64,000 nt of DNA from JAODBJ01 sp963782465 (GTDB lineage: Bacteria > Actinomycetota > Acidimicrobiia > IMCC26256 > PALSA-610): assembly GCA_963782465.1 (NCBI GenBank), contig CAWAJR010000007.1, forward strand, positions 248,001-312,000, in the 5' to 3' direction. Each line of letters opens with the position of its first letter. Positions within the stretch are counted from its first letter, which is position 1. The notes under the pieces were generated by a model. It saw nothing but the letters and a program-made list of their open reading frames with translations, had not been told where the DNA came from and ran no database searches. Made by a program: the position numbers and the translations under genes. Below are positions 49,649 through 59,557 of the stretch, piece by piece.

Positions 49649-50956
49649 ATGGCGCCGCGCATCACGATCATCGGCGGTGGGAGCTTCCAGTGGGTGCCGA
49701 AGCTGCTGGTCGACCTGGCCAACACGCCGACGCTCACCGAGTCGGAGATCGTGCTCGAAGACATCGACCCTTCGACGCTGCCACCGATGGCCGAGTTCGT
49801 CGAGCACGTGGCCCGGTCCCGCGGGATCCCGCTCGCCGTGCGTACCACCACCGACCAGCGCGACGCGCTCGAGGGCGCCGACTACGTGGTGGTGTCGATC
49901 TCGACCGGCGGCTTCGACAGCATGCGCCACGACATCGAGATCCCCGAGCGGTACGGCATCCGCCAGTCGGTCGGCGACACCGTCGGGCCCGGCGGTGTCG
50001 TGCGCGCCCTGCGCAATATCCCCGTGCTGCTCGGCATCGCGCGCGACATGGAAGCGATCTGCCCCGACGCCTGGTTGCTCAACATCACGAACCCGATGAC
50101 CACGCTGTGCCGCGCGATCACGCGTGAGACGTCGATCAAGACGGTCGGCCTGTGCCACGAGGTCACGAACTGCCGGTTCCAGCTGTCGCAATTGCTCGAC
50201 CGCGATTTCGGCGACTTCGACCTCGACGTCGAAGGCGTCAACCATCTCCCGATCGTGACCCGGCTCGACATCGGGGGCGAAGACGGTTTCGCCCTGCTGG
50301 CCGAGCTGCTCGACCGCGGCAGCGACGATCCGGTCAAACACGCGCTGCTCGAGAGCAACCAGGTGAAGTTCGAGTTGTTCCGCCGCCTCGGTGTGCTGCC
50401 GGCCGCCGGCGACCGGCACCTGGTGGAGTTCTTCCCCGGTTTCCTCACCGAGGACTCGGGGTGGGGGAAGCGATGGGGCGTGCACCTCACGACGATCGAA
50501 GATCGCGAACAGTGGCTCGACTACTTCAAGGCCGAGTTCAAGCAGCTGCGCGAAGCGAGCGACGTGCCCACCACGATGTCGGGCGAGATGGTCGCACCAC
50601 TGATCGACTCGTTCATCACCGGGAAGGAGCGCCATTTGCCGTTGAACGTGCCGAACGCCGGCCAGTGCCCCGACCTGCCGAATGACGCCGTGGTCGAAAG
50701 CATCTGTGTCGCGTCGGGCGAGGGTGTTCGCGGCGGCGACGAAACCCGGGCGCCGTTCGTGCTCGGCGAATGGCTGCGGCGCATCTCGGCGTCGCAGGAG
50801 GCGACGGTCGAGGCGGGCATCACCGGGAGTCGCGAGCGGGCCGTCGAGTCGATGCTGCTCGACCCGCTCGCCGGTCGCATCGACTTCGACCAGCTCGAAC
50901 AGATGACCGACGAGATGCTCGGCGCGACCTCGCGCTGGCTGCCCCAATTCGCGTGA
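49649..50956 (+). CDS. GH4-family glycosidase (6-phospho-alpha/beta-glucosidase or alpha-glucosidase type)
   Basis: A 435-residue NAD- and metal-dependent glycosidase. The dinucleotide loop is RITIIGGGSFQWVPKLLVDL. The metal-binding Cys is in KTVGLCHEV, and the conserved His in DVEGVNHLPIV. NITNPMTTLCRAI fits the N-P motif of GH4. These enzymes cleave alpha- or beta-linked glucosides or galacturonides through oxidation at C3. It starts at the ATG 49649 after the CTGAC dyad and heads a four-gene sugar operon with NagB, a YczE-like membrane protein and a Gfo/Idh oxidoreductase. Confidence 0.9.
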   Translation: MAPRITIIGGGSFQWVPKLLVDLANTPTLTESEIVLEDIDPSTLPPMAEFVEHVARSRGIPLAVRTTTDQRDALEGADYVVVSISTGGFDSMRHDIEIPERYGIRQSVGDTVGPGGVVRALRNIPVLLGIARDMEAICPDAWLLNITNPMTTLCRAITRETSIKTVGLCHEVTNCRFQLSQLLDRDFGDFDLDVEGVNHLPIVTRLDIGGEDGFALLAELLDRGSDDPVKHALLESNQVKFELFRRLGVLPAAGDRHLVEFFPGFLTEDSGWGKRWGVHLTTIEDREQWLDYFKAEFKQLREASDVPTTMSGEMVAPLIDSFITGKERHLPLNVPNAGQCPDLPNDAVVESICVASGEGVRGGDETRAPFVLGEWLRRISASQEATVEAGITGSRERAVESMLLDPLAGRIDFDQLEQMTDEMLGATSRWLPQFA

Positions 50957-51055
50957 GCGAGCGTGTTCGCGTGGATCGCGGCGGTGGGCGCGAGCGGGGC
51001 CCGAGCCGCCCGGCCGCGGAGCGCCAGGAGCGGGAAGCGTGAGCGAGCGGGAATC

Positions 51056-51844
51056 GTGAGCGAGCGGGGCTCGAGCGAGCGTGACTTCACTGTCGACGCG
51101 CTCGCGGTGCGCGTGTTCGACGACGACCGTGCGCTGGGTCGCGCCGCCGCGACCGATGCCGCGACTGCGATCGCCGGCGCGGTCGCGGCGCGGGGAGTGG
51201 CGCACGTGATGTTCGCCAGCGGCAACTCGCAGTTCGCGTTCCTCGACGCGTTACTCGCGCGCAACGACATCGCGTGGCCGCAGGTCACCGCGTTCCACAT
51301 GGACGAGTACGTCGGGTTGCCCCCGTCGCACCCCGCGAGTTTCCAGCGTTACATGCGGGAACGCATCACCGCGCGCGCACCCGTCGGCACGTTCCACTAT
51401 CTGCAGGGCGACGCGCCTGATCCGGAGCAGGAGGCGGCCCGTTACGCGGCCTTGCTCGCCGCGCACCCGCTCGACCTGTGCTGCCTGGGGATCGGTGAGA
51501 ACGGCCACCTGGCCTTCAACGACCCGCCGGTCGCGGATTTCGACGACCCGCGCGACGTGAAGATCGTCGAACTCGACGCCGCGTGCCGACGGCAACAGGT
51601 CGGTGAAGGCCACTTCGCCGGGTTCGACGACGTGCCCGCGCATGCGATCACGGTCACGATCCCCGCCTTGCTGCGCGCCGAGCGCGTGCTCGCGATCGTG
51701 CCCGAAGCGCGCAAGGCACCGCCCGTGCGCGCCGCGCTCGAAGGCCCGATCACCACCGCGTGCCCCGCGTCGGGGCTGCGCCGCAAGGAACGGGCAACCC
51801 TCTACCTCGACGGCGAATCGGCCGCGCTGCTCCCGGCCCGATGA
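51056..51844 (+). CDS. nagB: Glucosamine-6-phosphate deaminase family (NagB)
   Basis: A 262-residue isomerase/deaminase that converts glucosamine-6-phosphate to fructose-6-phosphate and ammonia. Signatures are FHMDEYVGLPPSHPASFQRY and CLGIGENGHLAFNDPP; the catalytic Asp and His are present. The length fits the NagB family when the GTG at 51056 is used. Upstream, GTGAGCGAGCG is repeated three times (50953, 51039, 51056), creating several possible starts in different frames. It is part of the GH4 operon and indicates amino-sugar use. A related sugar-phosphate isomerase function is possible. Confidence 0.9.
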   Translation: MSERGSSERDFTVDALAVRVFDDDRALGRAAATDAATAIAGAVAARGVAHVMFASGNSQFAFLDALLARNDIAWPQVTAFHMDEYVGLPPSHPASFQRYMRERITARAPVGTFHYLQGDAPDPEQEAARYAALLAAHPLDLCCLGIGENGHLAFNDPPVADFDDPRDVKIVELDAACRRQQVGEGHFAGFDDVPAHAITVTIPALLRAERVLAIVPEARKAPPVRAALEGPITTACPASGLRRKERATLYLDGESAALLPAR

Positions 51845-51869
51845 CGCTGCCCTCAGCGGACAGGCCGGG

Positions 51870-52544
51870 ATGACGCAGCCGCGCCCGCGCCACGACGACG
51901 CGCGCTACAGCGAGGTGTTGCTGCTCCCGACCCTGTCGCAGTTGCGCCGCCGCCTCCCGCCGTTGCTCGCCGGGATCACCGGGATCGGTGTCGGGATCGG
52001 GCTGTCGGTACGCGCCCGCTTCGGCCTGTCGCCGTGGGACGTGCTGCACCAGGGCATCGCGCGGCAGGCGAACCTGTCGATCGGTGTGGTGGTGATCCTC
52101 GTCGGGCTCGTCGTGCTCCTCGCGTGGGTGCCGTTGCGGCAACGGCTCGGGATCGGCACGGTGATCAACACCGTGTGCGTCGGCCTGGTTGCCGATGCGA
52201 CGCTCGCGGTCGTACCCCACCTGGAGGCCGTGGTCGTCCGGCTCGCCGCGTTCGTCGCGGCGCTGCTGTGCATGGGGTTCGGTGGTGGCCTCTACATCGG
52301 TGCGGGGCTCGGTCCCGGTCCCCGCGACGGGTTGATGACCGCGATCACCGCGCGCGGTCACCGCTTGTGGGTGGTGCGCACCTCCATCGAGTTGAGCGCG
52401 CTGGTGGCGGGGTACGCGCTGGGCGGCAGTGTGGGCGCCGGCACGGTCGTGATCGCGCTGTCGCTCGGGCCACTGATCCATCTCGCGCTGCGGCGGTTTC
52501 ACCTCCCGGTGCACACGAGCACGCAGGAGACGCTCGGCGAATGA
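51870..52544 (+). CDS. YczE/YitT-like membrane protein
   Basis: A 224-residue protein with five to six apolar helices. LPPLLAGITGIGVGIGLSVR, ARFGLSPWDVLHQGIA and GGGLYIGAGLGPGPRDGLMT are hallmarks of the YczE/YyaS/YitT family of unknown transporters. It starts at the ATG 51870, and its TGA overlaps the ATG of the Gfo/Idh gene (ATGA). In this operon it could carry the sugar product or be a regulator; no direct evidence favours either. Confidence 0.8.
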   Translation: MTQPRPRHDDARYSEVLLLPTLSQLRRRLPPLLAGITGIGVGIGLSVRARFGLSPWDVLHQGIARQANLSIGVVVILVGLVVLLAWVPLRQRLGIGTVINTVCVGLVADATLAVVPHLEAVVVRLAAFVAALLCMGFGGGLYIGAGLGPGPRDGLMTAITARGHRLWVVRTSIELSALVAGYALGGSVGAGTVVIALSLGPLIHLALRRFHLPVHTSTQETLGE

Positions 52545-53515
52545 GGGTCGCGGTGATCGGGCGGGGGTTCGGTGCCCGGGTGGTCGCGCCGGTGTTCGCC
52601 GCCACCGAACGGTGCGAGATCGCCGGCGTCGTCTCGGCACGCGACCCGGATGCGGTCGGTACGCTCGTGCGGCGCGCCGATGTCGATCTCGTCTGCGTGC
52701 ACTCGCCGCCTTTCCTGCATGCTCGCCACGTGCAGGCTGCGATCGCGGCCGGCAAGGCGGTGTTGTGCGACAAGCCGTTCGCGCTCGATGCGACGGAAGC
52801 GGCCACGCTCCTCGACGCGGTCGAGCAGGCCGAGGTGCTGCACGTGTGCAACTTCGAGTTCCGGCGCGAACCCGCGCGTGAGATGGTTGCCCAGATCCTC
52901 CGCAGCGGCGAGATCGGTACGGCCGAGCACGTCACCTGGACGCATCTCAGCGCCGGCAGCCGCGTGCCGTTACGACCCTACGGCTGGTTGTTCGACGCGG
53001 CGCGTGGCGGTGGTTGGGTCGGCGCGTGGGCTTCGCACGCGGTCGACGCGTTGCGCCACCTGTTCGGCGAAGTCGACTCGGTACTGAACGCGACCCGGCG
53101 CATCGACGTGATCGAACGACCCGACGAGCAGGGCGTGCCGCGCCGGTGCAGTGCCGAAGATGCGCTCACCGCGACGCTGATCGTGGGAGGTGCGGTGACG
53201 GTGTCGATCGACAGCGGCTTCGCGCTCGGTGTGCCGGTGCCGCCGCGCCTGACGGTGTTCGGCACCGAAGGTGCGATCGACTGCACGGGCAACGAGCGGG
53301 TGGTGCTCCGGCGCCCCGACGGCTCGACCGAGGAACGGTTCCGCGCCGAGCGCGAACCCGGTCGCGATCGTCACCACGTTGCGATGCAACGGTTCGCGAC
53401 CGACGTACGCGACGCGTTCGAGAACGGTGCGCCACTGCCCGGGATGCCGACCTTCGCCGACGGCCACGCGTGCGACCTCGTTCTCGACCAGCTCCGCGCC
53501 GCTCCCATCATCTGA
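52541..53515 (+). CDS. Gfo/Idh/MocA-family oxidoreductase
   Basis: A 324-residue NAD(P)-dependent sugar oxidoreductase. The N-terminal Rossmann fold shows MRVAVIGRGFGARVVAPVFA and VLCDKPFALDATEA, the Lys-Pro motif of the family. The C-terminal alpha/beta domain contains GGGWVGAWASHAVDALRHLF with the catalytic His. It would oxidise or reduce a sugar or inositol-type substrate in the amino-sugar operon. The start ATG overlaps the preceding stop by four bases. Its stop is followed after seven bases by the second 46-bp palindrome. Confidence 0.9.
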   Translation: MRVAVIGRGFGARVVAPVFAATERCEIAGVVSARDPDAVGTLVRRADVDLVCVHSPPFLHARHVQAAIAAGKAVLCDKPFALDATEAATLLDAVEQAEVLHVCNFEFRREPAREMVAQILRSGEIGTAEHVTWTHLSAGSRVPLRPYGWLFDAARGGGWVGAWASHAVDALRHLFGEVDSVLNATRRIDVIERPDEQGVPRRCSAEDALTATLIVGGAVTVSIDSGFALGVPVPPRLTVFGTEGAIDCTGNERVVLRRPDGSTEERFRAEREPGRDRHHVAMQRFATDVRDAFENGAPLPGMPTFADGHACDLVLDQLRAAPII

Positions 53516-53522
53516 CCCGCCA

Positions 53523-53568
53523 GGTTGTGAGGTTTGTGCGACCGTAAGGGTGCACAAACCTCACGACC
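53523..53568. repeat. 46-bp palindromic repeat, copy 2
   Basis: GGTTGTGAGGTTTGTGC pairs with GCACAAACCTCACGACC (17 bp with one G-U pair). The core is a short C/G stem. It lies between the ends of two convergent genes, seven bases after one stop and 16 before the other. Confidence 0.8.
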
Positions 53569-53584
53569 ATCACGACCCGGCGGG

Positions 53585-54304
53585 TTATTCGGTGGGGTGG
53601 CCGGTACCGCCGAGGTCGGCGCTGAGGAGTTGCGCAGCTTCCTTGCTGCCGGCCGGGCCGTCGAACACCATCTCGCCGTCGTGCAGCCCGATGCAACGCG
53701 TCGCGTGCGCGAGCAGCGTTTGCTGGTGGGTCGACGCGACGACGGTTGCACCGACTTCTGCCGCTTCGAGCATCAACTCCACGATCGCGGCCTGACCGGC
53801 CGGGTCGAGACCGACGAACGGTTCGTCGACGAGCAGGATCCCGAAGGGCCGGATCAGACCGATCGCGAGCATCGTCTTCTGGCGCAGGCCGCGACTGAAA
53901 CGCGCCGGCAGGTCGTCGACGCGCTCCCACAATCCGAGCCGTTCGAGGAGTTCGGGGGCGCGCTCCTCCCACCCGACAGTGCCGTGCAGCGCGGCGACGT
54001 ACGCGACGTGTTCCCACACGCTGAGGTCGTCGTAGAGCACGGGATTGTCGGGGATGTACGACACCGCGGCGCGGGCGGGCATGGAGCCGGGCGCAGAACC
54101 GGCGACGCTCACCTTGCCGGCCGTCGGTTCGAGGATTCCCGACACGATGCCGAGCAGCGTCGACTTCCCGGAACCGTTGTGCCCGACGAGCGTGACGAGC
54201 TCGCCTTCGTCGATACTCACGCTGAAGTCGTTCAGCGCGACGACATCTTCGTAGTTCTTGGTGAGCCCTTGCGCGACGAGCGCGGGCCCGGGAGCAGTAT
54301 TCAC
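53585..54304 (-). CDS. ABC transporter ATP-binding protein
   Basis: A 239-residue cytoplasmic ATPase. Walker A is LVGHNGSGKSTLLGI, the Q-loop region SYIPDNP, the signature FSRGLRQKTMLA (variant of LSGGQ), Walker B ILLVDEPFVGLDP, and the switch His in STHQQTLL. The signature variant with SRGLRQK is typical of ABC-2-type exporters. It starts with a GTG at 54304, directly abutting the permease stop, so the two are co-translated and form one transporter. The substrate is unknown. Confidence 0.9.
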   Translation of the reverse strand: MNTAPGPALVAQGLTKNYEDVVALNDFSVSIDEGELVTLVGHNGSGKSTLLGIVSGILEPTAGKVSVAGSAPGSMPARAAVSYIPDNPVLYDDLSVWEHVAYVAALHGTVGWEERAPELLERLGLWERVDDLPARFSRGLRQKTMLAIGLIRPFGILLVDEPFVGLDPAGQAAIVELMLEAAEVGATVVASTHQQTLLAHATRCIGLHDGEMVFDGPAGSKEAAQLLSADLGGTGHPTE

Positions 54305-55871
54305 TCAATACCTCTTTGCACCGCGAGATCCGATGTAACCGATCGCCATGCCCGACACGACGAGTATGGGGCCGATCGTCGCACTGGCCGCCGCGAACAC
54401 GGGGTTCCCGTTGCGTTGCGCGTGCACGGCGAGCGCGAGGGGGAGGAAACCGGCGATGGCGAGGCCCGGCGCGATCGCCTGGCGGGCGATCAGCAACGTG
54501 CCCATCATCTCCGGAAAGGTCATCAAGAACGGCGACCCGAGCGGCGGCGGGCCGAGCACGATGCTCAACGACGCGCCCGCGATCGTTCCGACGATCGCCG
54601 TCACCGCGGTCGCGAGGGCGACGCCGACGGTGGTCGACGAGTGCCCACCGAACTCCAACACGACCAGCGGGATCGCGGCGACCAACGCGAGCAGGCCGAC
54701 CGGCGCCGCGAGATGCCAGCGCGTACAGCCATCCGGTGCTCACCGGGCGCGCGTCGACGAGCGTCGGATGGTCGACCTCCTGGGCGAGACCTTCGCTCAC
54801 GTCGAGCGCCGCGACGAACGTCGCGATCCCCGCGACGACGATCAGCGGCGTCGTGCCGAGCCACGCGCCGATCGACGCGGCGATCGCGATCGCGCTCAAG
54901 GTGAGGACACGGACGATCCGGCTCCCCGGCCAACGCATCATGGCGCTCCAGTCGCGGCGCCACACCGCCGCACGCGACCCGCGGGCACGGTGCCGCACCC
55001 ACGGCTTGCGGCGGGGGAGCTCCGAGGCGAGCTGCCGGTGCAACAAGATGACGACGCGCAAGTCTTGCACCGTGGCGGCGAAGCGCAGTTGACCGACGAG
55101 GCCGGAGCGCCGGAGCGCGGCTTCGATCGAGACGCCGCCGATCGCGGCGAAGCCGGCCACGGCGAGGGCGATCGCGACGATCGGGCCTGCGACCGCGACG
55201 TACCGGGTACGGACGGCAAGCGTGGCGATCGACGCGATCCATGACGTCGGTGAGGTCGTGACGTGCAGCGCGAGGTCGAGCCCGGCCCACGCCACCAGGC
55301 CCGCGCCGATCAGGTTGGCCCGCGCCTTGGTGATGCGGTAGCCGGACGCGAGCGCGGCGACGCCCCACGTGCTCAGGCCGGCACACGCGCCGAACGCCGC
55401 GCCGTAGAGGATCCACGACAGGGCACCGCCGGGAAGGCGGCGGAACGCGAGGTTCCCGGCGATCGCGCCGAGCGCGATGCTCGACAGGGCCACGACCCGG
55501 AGCTGGCGAATGGCCGGCGCGCGCAAGACGACGTCGCGTTCGAGTGGCGCGAGCAGCAGATGGTGCACCTCGGCCGGCTGCAGCGCGTGCGGCCCCCCGC
55601 GGCTGCCGGAGCGCAGCGCCATCGCGAGCACGAACGCCAGCCCGACCGACACGAACCCGACGGCGTTGCGCTCGACCTGGACGACCGTGTGGTGCGACAC
55701 GTGGGTGTCGCCCACGATCGCCGAGAGCAATACCACCGCCACGATCCCGAAGACGAGCACCATGTACGCGCGGTAGAGCGCGTCGATCCAGTCGACTTCT
55801 TCGACACGACGCTTGCGCTGCAACGCGCGCAGTTCGTGCAGCATCGCTTTCGATTGGTCGCGGTCGAGCAC
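54305..55871 (-). CDS. ABC transporter permease, frameshifted
   Basis: About 522 residues with ten or more apolar helices after removal of one extra base near 54713-54717. The first part is ALYRAYMVLVFGIVAVVLLS, later LSSIALGAIAGNLAFRRL and IVRVLTLSAIAIAASIGAWL. After the break come LALVAAIPLVVLEFGGH and a final five-helix segment. The architecture fits ABC exporters in which the membrane subunit is encoded just before the ATPase. It starts at a GTG at 55871 after AGGAG. The cyclase ends 40 bases upstream on the same strand. Confidence 0.75.
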
Positions 55872-55911
55872 GGTGCTCCTGGACGGGGAACGGTTGTGCC
55901 GAGCGTACGGG

Positions 55912-58900
55912 TTACGGCGCCGCGGCGACGGTACGGGTCGCGAGCGTGAACACCCGTGACCAGCCGTCGCCGCTGATCCCGAGGGAGTGCAGCCGGGTAT
56001 CGGCGTCGACCCGGGCCGTCGCGGCATGGGGATGGCCGCACGCCTCGAGGGCCACGGCACGAGCCAGCGAGGTGATGGCCTGATCGACCCGGGAATCGGT
56101 CGAGGCGGCGATCGCGTCGGCGGCGTCGAGCGCCGCGATCCCGGCTTCGGTGTCGCCCTGCTGGAGCAGGCCGAAACCTTCGCCCCACAGCCGCCACATC
56201 TGGTCGGAGTAGGTCCCGCCCCGCACCCGGGCGACATCGGCGGCGATGCGGCACGCGTCGTCGGCGCGCCCGGCCGCGGCGAACGCGATCGCCAGGATGC
56301 CGCCGAGCGCCGCGCGTGGCCGGAGTCGACGGCGAGCGCGAAGCCCGGCTCGAGGAAGGCCAGTGCTTCGTCGACCCGACCGTTCTGGATCAGCGCGGCG
56401 GCGAACGCGATGGCGCGGTCGCTGTTGCCCGTCTCGGTCAAGGTGATCGAGTCGACGAGGCCTTCGATGTTGTCGAGGGCGCGCGTCGCATCACCCATCT
56501 GCGCGGCGACGGCCGCGGCAACCGTCGGGCCGATCCGTTGGAAGCCTTTGTCGGCGACCGTGTGCGCCGCCGCGTCGAGGTCGGCCAGCAGTTGCAGGTA
56601 TTCGTCGAACCGGCCGAGCATGCCGAGCGCACGCGCGACCGGCGCGGCCGCCTGCACTTCGCCCCAGCGGTCGTTCATCGCCCGGAACAGTTCGAGTGCT
56701 TCGGTGCCTCGCTCCACGCATTCGGCCGCGTGCCCCGTCCACAACGCGACGTTGGCGAGCAGCACGTTCATCATGCCGACGGCCCACCGGTTGCCGGTTT
56801 CGCGCCCCTCGACCACGATCTGCTGCGCGAGTTCGGCGGCTTCGTCGAGCCGGCCTTGGATGAACCGCACGTAGGCGAGCAACCCGAGCGCCCAGCCGAG
56901 GCCACCCCAGTCGCCGAGTTCGGCGAACATGTCGGCCGACTGGTGCAGCCGCGCTTCGGCGTCGCCCGTCGCGCCGCGGCTGAACGAGATCCACGCGAGG
57001 TTCTGCAACGCCCACGCCTCGCCCCGGCTGTCGTTCGACGACCGGAACGAGGCGAGCGCCTCGCGGATGAGGCGGTCGGCTTCGTCGAGTTCGCCGCGGA
57101 ACAGGTTCGCGAACCCGAGGCCCCGCAAGGCGTTCGCGACGCCCGAGGTACGCCCGAGCCCGCGCCACTTCTGCGCGGCTTCGGCATAAGTGGCTTCCGC
57201 GGCGTCGTACTCGCCGGCGTTCACGTACACGTCGCCGAGCACGGTCAGCGCGGCCGCTTCGGTTTCGTCGTCGCCGAGTTCCTGCGCTTCTTCGAGCACG
57301 AGCATCGCGTCGTCGCGGGCACGGTCGAGTTCACGCTGGTGCGCGCACGACCGGGCGCGACCGAGCAGCGCGTTCCATCGCCGCGGCGACGGGACGTCGG
57401 GGATGAGTTGGAGCAACCGTTCGTGGAACCGCCCGGACGCGAGCCAACTCTCGACGTCTTCGGCCCGGGCTGCGGCCACGGTGAGCGCCTCGATCGCCTG
57501 CTCGACGATGTCGGGTGCGACGCCCGGCACCGATCCCAGTTCCTGTACGAGATCGGCCGCGGTGGCGAGATGGTTCGCGACGTTCTCCGTCGCGATGTCG
57601 CCCTGGGTCGCGAGTATCGGCGCGAGCGCCGCGTGGCGCCGGGCGCGTTCGGCCTTCGTGAGCCGGCGGTACGCGACGTCGCGGATCACCTCCGACTTGA
57701 AACGGAACTCGTCGTTTTCGAGCACGATCAGGTCGCGTTCCGCGAGCCGGCCGAGCAGCGCCTCGCCTTCGTCGTTGGCGACGAGCGCCAGCGCGCTGGT
57801 GATCGCTCCGGTGCCACCGACGATCGCGCAGTCTTCGAGGAGCGAACGTTCGGATTGGTCGAGCGCGTCGAGCCGTGCCGCGATGAGCCCGTGCAGGGTG
57901 GCCGGCAAGCTGTGCAACGCGTCGTTGTCGAGGTCGGGGAGCGCGCCGCCCTGCTCGGAGGAGTCGCGCACGAGCGCAGCGAGTTCCTCCACGAAGAACG
58001 GGTTGCCGCCGCTGCGCTCGAGGAGGAACGCCGCCATCTCGTCGGTGACTCCTCCGCAGAACAGCGCGTCGATCAGCTCGCGGGTCGCGCCGGCGTCGAG
58101 GGGGTCGAGGTTCGTCACCAGCACGTTGTGCCGGCCCGGTGCGGGCGACCAGCGCGCCTCGAAACCGGGACGCGCGGTACCGACCACGACGAGCGGGTGG
58201 CCGCGCAGCCGCGCGAGGAGACGATCGACGAACTCCAGTACCGGATCGGCGGCCCAGTGCAGGTCGGAGAGGGTGAGCACGATCGGTGCTTCCTCCGCGC
58301 ACCCTTCGAGGAAGGTGATCGCCGCGCGCATCGCGTCGTCGCGGGCGCGGCCCGGATCGACGTCGCGCCGCGCGACGCCCTCCATCACATAGAGGAGGCC
58401 GTCGACGAGACGTTCGGTTTCGGGTGATTCCACCGGCAAGGCGAGCGTGCGTACGACGGCGTCGGTCACCCGCACGCGCCCGCCCGTGCCGTTGGCATTG
58501 CCGTCGAGCCCGCAGGCGTGGCGCAGTGCTTCCGCCAGCGGCGCGAACACGTTGCTGTCGCCGTAGGGCACGCACGGCCCGGCGAGGATGCGGGCGCCGT
58601 ACTGCGCTCGGGCGTACGCCGAGAGTTCCGCCGCGAGCCGGCTCTTGCCGACGCCGGCGTCGCCGTAGAGCAGGACGAGGTGGGCCCGGCCACGCCGGGC
58701 AGCCCCGTCGACGACGTTGCGCAGCGCCGCCATCTCCTCGTCGCGCCCGACGAGCGCGGTCTTGCCGGTCGCTCGGTGCCCGGGTGGTGACGTCGCGACC
58801 AGCGCCGCGAACGCCTCGACCGGTTCCTCGCGCCCTTTCACCGTCAGCGCGCCGAGCGCTTCGTACCCGATCGCGCCACGGGTGGCCGCGTAGGTGGTGA

Positions 58901-59417
58901 ACCCGACGAGCACCTGGCCCGGCTGGGCGACCGTCTGCAGGCGCGATGCGGTGTTGACGACATCGCCCATCACGGTGGGGTCGCCGCCGGCGCGAAGCGC
59001 GCCGACGAGTACCTCGCCGGTGTTCACGCCGATGCGCATCTGTACCGCGCCGCCCGTCTCCTTGGTCAGGGCACTCAGCGTGTCGCGCATGCGCAATGCC
59101 GCGCGCACTGCGCGTTCGGCATCGTCCTCGTGGGCGATCGGCGCTCCCCACTGGGCGATGATCTGGTCGCCGACGATCTTGTCGAGCCGGCCGCCGAACG
59201 CAGTGACGTCGCCGACGAGACGCTCGAAACATCGGTCGACGATGTTCTTGACCTGTTCGGGGTCCGCGGTCTCCGCCATCGAGGTGAATCCGACGAGATC
59301 ACCCATCAAGACCGACACCAACCGCCGCTCGTCGGGCGCGGCGACGAGCCGCTGGCCACATTCGGGGCAGAACCGCGCGCCGTCCGGCGCTGCGACGCCG
59401 CAAGCGGGGCAGGTCAT
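55912..59417 (-). CDS. Zinc-ribbon / class III adenylate cyclase / AAA / TPR protein, frameshifted
   Basis: About 1168 residues with one missing base near 56309-56316. Residues 1-25 form a zinc ribbon (CPACGVAAPDGARFCPECG). The class III cyclase domain (about 35-210) is complete: metal site GDLVGFTSMAE, substrate Lys in LDKIVGDQIIAQWG, MGDVVNTASR with transition-state Asn and Arg. It should make cAMP. The AAA domain has Walker A YGDAGVGKSRLA and Walker B LSDLHWAAD. TPR-like repeats follow to the C-terminus. It probably senses a partner or ligand and couples this to cAMP. The start is the ATG at 59417. The ABC exporter follows. Confidence 0.85.
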
Positions 59418-59557
59418 GGAACAAACAGTACCGGCGCCCTGCGCGCGAACGCTCGGTGCCGGCATCGTCCCGGACACTCCGGGCACGACCGTTCAGATCG
59501 TGCGAGAGGGTGCCGACAAGGACGGGAAACGCGTGCTGGGCGGAGGCGAAGCATCGA

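Noticed and set aside
56316..58427. 703-codon plus-strand frame opposite the cyclase TPR region
   Set aside because: Shadow frame; the minus strand has Walker motifs and repeats.
53508..59486. One giant 1992-residue open frame covering cyclase, permease and beyond
   Set aside because: It arises because single-base frame changes leave one frame open through three different genes in high-GC DNA; similarity clearly changes frame at ~56312 and ~54715.
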